This document shows positions 6,911 to 9,149 of a stretch of DNA of 9,149 bases, in pieces. The stretch is from Crocinitomicaceae bacterium. GTDB lineage: Bacteria; Bacteroidota; Bacteroidia; Flavobacteriales_D; Crocinitomicaceae. Numbering within the stretch: the first letter of the stretch is position 1; each line of letters begins with the position of its first letter. The notes under the pieces are model-generated. The model saw nothing but the letters and a program-made list of their open reading frames with translations. It had not been told where the DNA came from and ran no database searches. The stretch spans positions 3,363 through 12,511 of the forward strand of contig WTIB01000232.1 in NCBI GenBank assembly GCA_011522905.1. The letters are read 5' to 3'. Both the position numbers and the translations under genes were made by a program.

Positions 6911-7813
6911 CTTTTGCCGCTTAATAAGATATTGTTGAAGAACTGCCTCAACCCCATCAGCAATATTTACCTCAACAAAATCAATACTGAGGTTCACACA
7001 TTTCATTCTGATTTCTTCAAAATAGGTTTTAACTCTTTTTTCATAAGTGTCTCGGATTTCATTTGGATTGAGCTTCATCTTTTCTCCAGTTTCCATGTCA
7101 ATTAGCTCATAAGGACGATTTTCAAGTGCTAAATCTTTCTCGATCGCATCATCCAAGACCTGAAATAAAATCACCTCATGTTTATTATGCTTTAGATGCT
7201 GTAAGGACTCAATAACCTCATTCACCTTATTCGGATCATCAAATAAATCAGTGAAAATGACCACCAAGCTACGCTTGTGCACCAATTCTGCTATTTCATG
7301 TAAAGCGTCCGATGTGGATGTTATTGTTTTTTGTTTTGAATTGTATGTTCTCAAGCCTTTCTCTAACTCCACATATAATTGTCTATGATGACTTTGAGAG
7401 GATTTAGATTGACTGAGAAATTCTACATTTTCATTGAAAAAACCTAGACCAACGGCGTCACGTTGCCTTCTCAACAATTCCATTAAACTCGCTACAGCAT
7501 AAACTGAGAATTCAATTTTTGAAACATCAGTATACTTAAAGAACATTGAACTTGAGGAATCAATCACAAAGTAGCATCTTAAATTGGTCTCCTCTTCATA
7601 TTTTTTAGTGTACATCCTTTCCGTCCGACCATATAGTTTCCAATCAATATGCCTCGTGGATTCACCATTATTATAAAGTCGATGTTCTGCAAATTCAACG
7701 GAAAATCCATGAAATGGGCTTTTATGCATACCGGTGATAAAACCTTCAACTACCTGCCTAGCGAGTAATTCAAGGTTTCCAAATTGGGCAAGTTTTAAAC
7801 GGTCAATAGGCAT
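6902..7813 (-). CDS. DUF58 domain protein (VWA-like fold, MoxR-partner type)
   Basis: 303 residues with no membrane segment, so a cytoplasmic short-form DUF58 protein. The DUF58 signature 'STRHIDWKLYGRTERMYTKKYEEET' covers 52-76. A von Willebrand A-like metal site follows: DxSxS at 85-89 (DSSSSM), a threonine/serine cluster TSTSDA at 165-170 and FTDLFDD at 187-193. DUF58 proteins usually sit beside a MoxR AAA+ ATPase and are thought to work with it in metal-dependent maturation or chaperone-like tasks; aerotolerance (Bat) loci in Bacteroidota are one example. Here no MoxR gene is adjacent. The gene is instead last in a unit behind a SUI1-like factor and an EamA transporter, 15 bases after the transporter stop. 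Its end overlaps the convergent hydroxylase gene by 9 bases. The family call is firm; the role is unknown. Confidence 0.92.
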   Translation of the reverse strand: MPIDRLKLAQFGNLELLARQVVEGFITGMHKSPFHGFSVEFAEHRLYNNGESTRHIDWKLYGRTERMYTKKYEEETNLRCYFVIDSSSSMFFKYTDVSKIEFSVYAVASLMELLRRQRDAVGLGFFNENVEFLSQSKSSQSHHRQLYVELEKGLRTYNSKQKTITSTSDALHEIAELVHKRSLVVIFTDLFDDPNKVNEVIESLQHLKHNKHEVILFQVLDDAIEKDLALENRPYELIDMETGEKMKLNPNEIRDTYEKRVKTYFEEIRMKCVNLSIDFVEVNIADGVEAVLQQYLIKRQKLH

Positions 7814-7828
7814 GTAGCAAAATATAAA

Positions 7829-8734
7829 TTAAACTGTCTTTTTATTAAGGTGCCTGTATAATGTATTCAATAAAACACCGCATAAAATTAAAAAGACACC
7901 AATATATGCGACTAAATGAAGTCTCTCATCAAAAATAAAAAATCCAATAAGAAGAGCATAAACAATTCCTAGGTATTGAAAAGGTATAATTACAGAAGCG
8001 TGACCAAAATGCAAAGCTTTGGTCAATAAGATTTGTGCAAATTGTGTAAACACACCGATAATTAATAAGAAAAGCCACTCAATACCAATAGGATGGACAT
8101 AATCAAACATACACCACAACATCATAAATGGAATTGATACCATCGGAAAATACAATACAATATTTATGGGATGATCTGTCTCTTTTAGCTTTACAATGGA
8201 GGTATAGGCCACTCCGGAAATAGAAGCAGAAAGAACACCCCACCCTAGCCAGAAATAATCAATTGAAAGCGAATTGTTCGTTCCTAAAATATCCTCTAAA
8301 GAAATCAATGCTACACCAAAAAATGCCAATGTTACAAACAACCATTGGATTTTAAATATCCGATCACCAATCAACAACATGGTAAAAAACATGGTAAATA
8401 TTGGAGCGAGATACTGAATTACAGCGGCAATTGCAAAAGGTAAATGTTGAAGAGTCATAAAAAAAATGGTAAGCGCTATTGTCCCAGATAAGCCACGTAT
8501 GAATAACCACTTTTTATTGACCCCAAAGAAAGGATATCCTCTATACTTTATAATTATTGAACTTAATGCAAATGAAACTAAAGACCTTGCAAGCACAAGC
8601 TCGTGTGCAGGAATCTCCTGAACATTTAAGTTAAACCATTCAGAAGAACCGTTGGGGCCAAAAAGCTTGACAAAAAAGTTTACAATCAAAAAACAAATTC
8701 CCGAAAGAATAATAAAAAAAATTCCTTTAATCAC
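7829..8734 (-). CDS. EamA/DMT family transporter, ten predicted membrane helices
   Basis: This 301-residue, strongly hydrophobic protein has the internal duplication of the drug/metabolite transporter superfamily: EamA repeat 1 at about 3-147 and repeat 2 at about 158-292, with roughly five helices each. Family-like elements include ELVLARSLVSF at 45-55, a QYLAPIFTMFFTMLLIGDR block at 107-125, and the end block FFIFDERLHLVAYIGVFLILCGVLL at 265-289. Members export metabolites, amino acids or drugs; the substrate is not predictable. The start is GTG at 8734-8732, the only possible start after the in-frame TAA at 8743-8741; the next methionine (M93) would delete three helices. A five-codon ORF (8748-8731) spans the gap from the upstream SUI1 stop, and its TGA overlaps this GTG. 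The neighbours suggest one transcript: SUI1-like, EamA, DUF58. Confidence 0.92.
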   Translation of the reverse strand: MIKGIFFIILSGICFLIVNFFVKLFGPNGSSEWFNLNVQEIPAHELVLARSLVSFALSSIIIKYRGYPFFGVNKKWLFIRGLSGTIALTIFFMTLQHLPFAIAAVIQYLAPIFTMFFTMLLIGDRIFKIQWLFVTLAFFGVALISLEDILGTNNSLSIDYFWLGWGVLSASISGVAYTSIVKLKETDHPINIVLYFPMVSIPFMMLWCMFDYVHPIGIEWLFLLIIGVFTQFAQILLTKALHFGHASVIIPFQYLGIVYALLIGFFIFDERLHLVAYIGVFLILCGVLLNTLYRHLNKKTV

Positions 8735-8748
8735 TTTCTTTTACTCAT
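8731..8748 (-). other. Five-codon ORF (MSKRK) bridging the SUI1-like and EamA genes
   Basis: On the - strand the SUI1-like stop TAA shares a base with an ATG (TAATG). That ATG opens the frame MSKRK and ends at TGA, which itself overlaps the GTG start of the EamA gene (GTGA). It may serve to carry ribosomes across the gap. Alternatively it is the real N-terminus of EamA separated by a one-base deletion or sequencing error in the A-rich run, since MSKRK-VIKGIFF would be a natural start for a membrane protein. It could also be chance. Confidence 0.35.
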
Positions 8749-9095
8749 TAAGCGCCACCTTTTTGTTTAACTCTGTAACCCATTTCCATGAGTTTCTGAA
8801 TTGTCTTTTTTACAAAATTACCCTGAATGAGTATATCTGTTTTTTTTACTGAACCACCTACGCCAAACTTATTTTTAAGCACCTTAGATAAGTCTTTTAC
8901 ATCAATCTCAGCCCCAATAAATCCTTCAACTAATGTTACCTCTTTACCTCCTCGGTTCTTTCGGTCCAATGAAACATATAAGAGTTGCTCATTATTTGGT
9001 AAAGTTTCAATCTCGTCCATTTGTTCCTCCTGAAATTCAAAATCCGGATTGGTGGAATATACGACGTTAATTCTCTTTTTATTTTTTTTTGACAT
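8748..9095 (-). CDS. SUI1/eIF1-like translation initiation factor homologue (YciH type)
   Basis: 115 residues. The N-terminal tail (1-40) is lysine-rich and then acidic, with the VVYSTNPDFEF segment seen in Bacteroidota homologues. The SUI1 domain covers about 41-113, with the basic loop DRKNRGGKEVT (44-54), GFIGAEIDVKDLSKVLKNKFGVGGSVK (58-84) and the strand-helix ILIQGNFVKKTIQKLMEMGYRVK (88-110). Eukaryotic eIF1 uses this fold at the P site to police start-codon choice. Bacterial YciH-type proteins bind the small subunit, but their normal role is poorly defined. The ATG at 9095 has no strong Shine-Dalgarno sequence. It appears to be the first gene of a unit with the EamA and DUF58 genes; its TAA overlaps the ATG of a five-codon ORF leading into EamA. 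Confidence 0.93.
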   Translation of the reverse strand: MSKKNKKRINVVYSTNPDFEFQEEQMDEIETLPNNEQLLYVSLDRKNRGGKEVTLVEGFIGAEIDVKDLSKVLKNKFGVGGSVKKTDILIQGNFVKKTIQKLMEMGYRVKQKGGA

Positions 9096-9125
9096 ATTGA
9101 ATCTGTTGAATTAGAACTTGAATAA

Positions 9126-9133
9126 CAAAAGTA
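9126..9133 (-). promoter_or_regulatory. Candidate -7 promoter element for the SUI1-like/EamA/DUF58 unit (TACTTTTG)
   Basis: On the - strand these bases read TACTTTTG, an exact match to the Bacteroidota -7 consensus TAnnTTTG, 30 bases before the SUI1-like ATG. The expected leader is about 25 bases. The -33 box would lie past the window edge and cannot be checked. Confidence 0.5.
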
Positions 9134-9149
9134 ATTTATACTTTGTAAG

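Noticed and set aside
1..9149. A novel defence, mobile or biosynthetic system
   Set aside because: Every open frame of substance belongs to a known housekeeping or envelope family, and there are no transposases, integrases, toxins, nucleases, repeat arrays or composition shifts to support such a system.

Overview
This window reads as an ordinary chromosomal stretch from a member of the Bacteroidota, most likely a Flavobacteriales-type lineage. The evidence is its low G+C content, the protein families present, the near absence of Shine-Dalgarno sequences, and short AT-rich leaders with TAnnTTTG-like -7 promoter elements. Of these families, the DUF6702 + M1 peptidase pair, the short bacterial SUI1/eIF1 homologue, the LysM-tailed glucosaminidase and the DUF58 protein are the most telling. 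The species cannot be determined from the sequence. There is no rRNA, tRNA, CRISPR array, insertion sequence, integrase or phage gene, and no gene-free stretch longer than about 150 bases.

Layout, left to right. (1) The 3' part of a + strand cell-wall hydrolase (glucosaminidase domain plus two LysM domains) ends at 687 and is followed by a good intrinsic terminator. (2) A two-gene + strand unit carries a small exported DUF6702 protein and an exported M1-family zinc metallopeptidase, joined by a 4-base ATGA overlap. (3) Converging on it is a - strand unit of two ribosome-assembly GTPases, era then der. (4) Divergent from era is a + strand integral-membrane di-iron hydroxylase of the fatty acid hydroxylase/sterol desaturase family. 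It probably starts at TTG, and its promoter region holds a perfect 14-base palindrome. (5) Converging on that gene, with a 9-base overlap of the coding ends, is a - strand three-gene unit: a SUI1/eIF1-like factor, an EamA-type transporter with a GTG start, and a DUF58 protein.

Functionally, the window mixes envelope work (wall hydrolase, secreted peptidase, lipid-type hydroxylase, transporter) with translation and ribosome assembly (Era, Der, SUI1-like). I see no previously undescribed multi-gene system. The points worth a second look are small: the SUI1-EamA junction with its nested five-codon ORF, the palindrome in the hydroxylase promoter, a DUF58 gene without an adjacent MoxR ATPase, and the tight DUF6702-M1 pairing.
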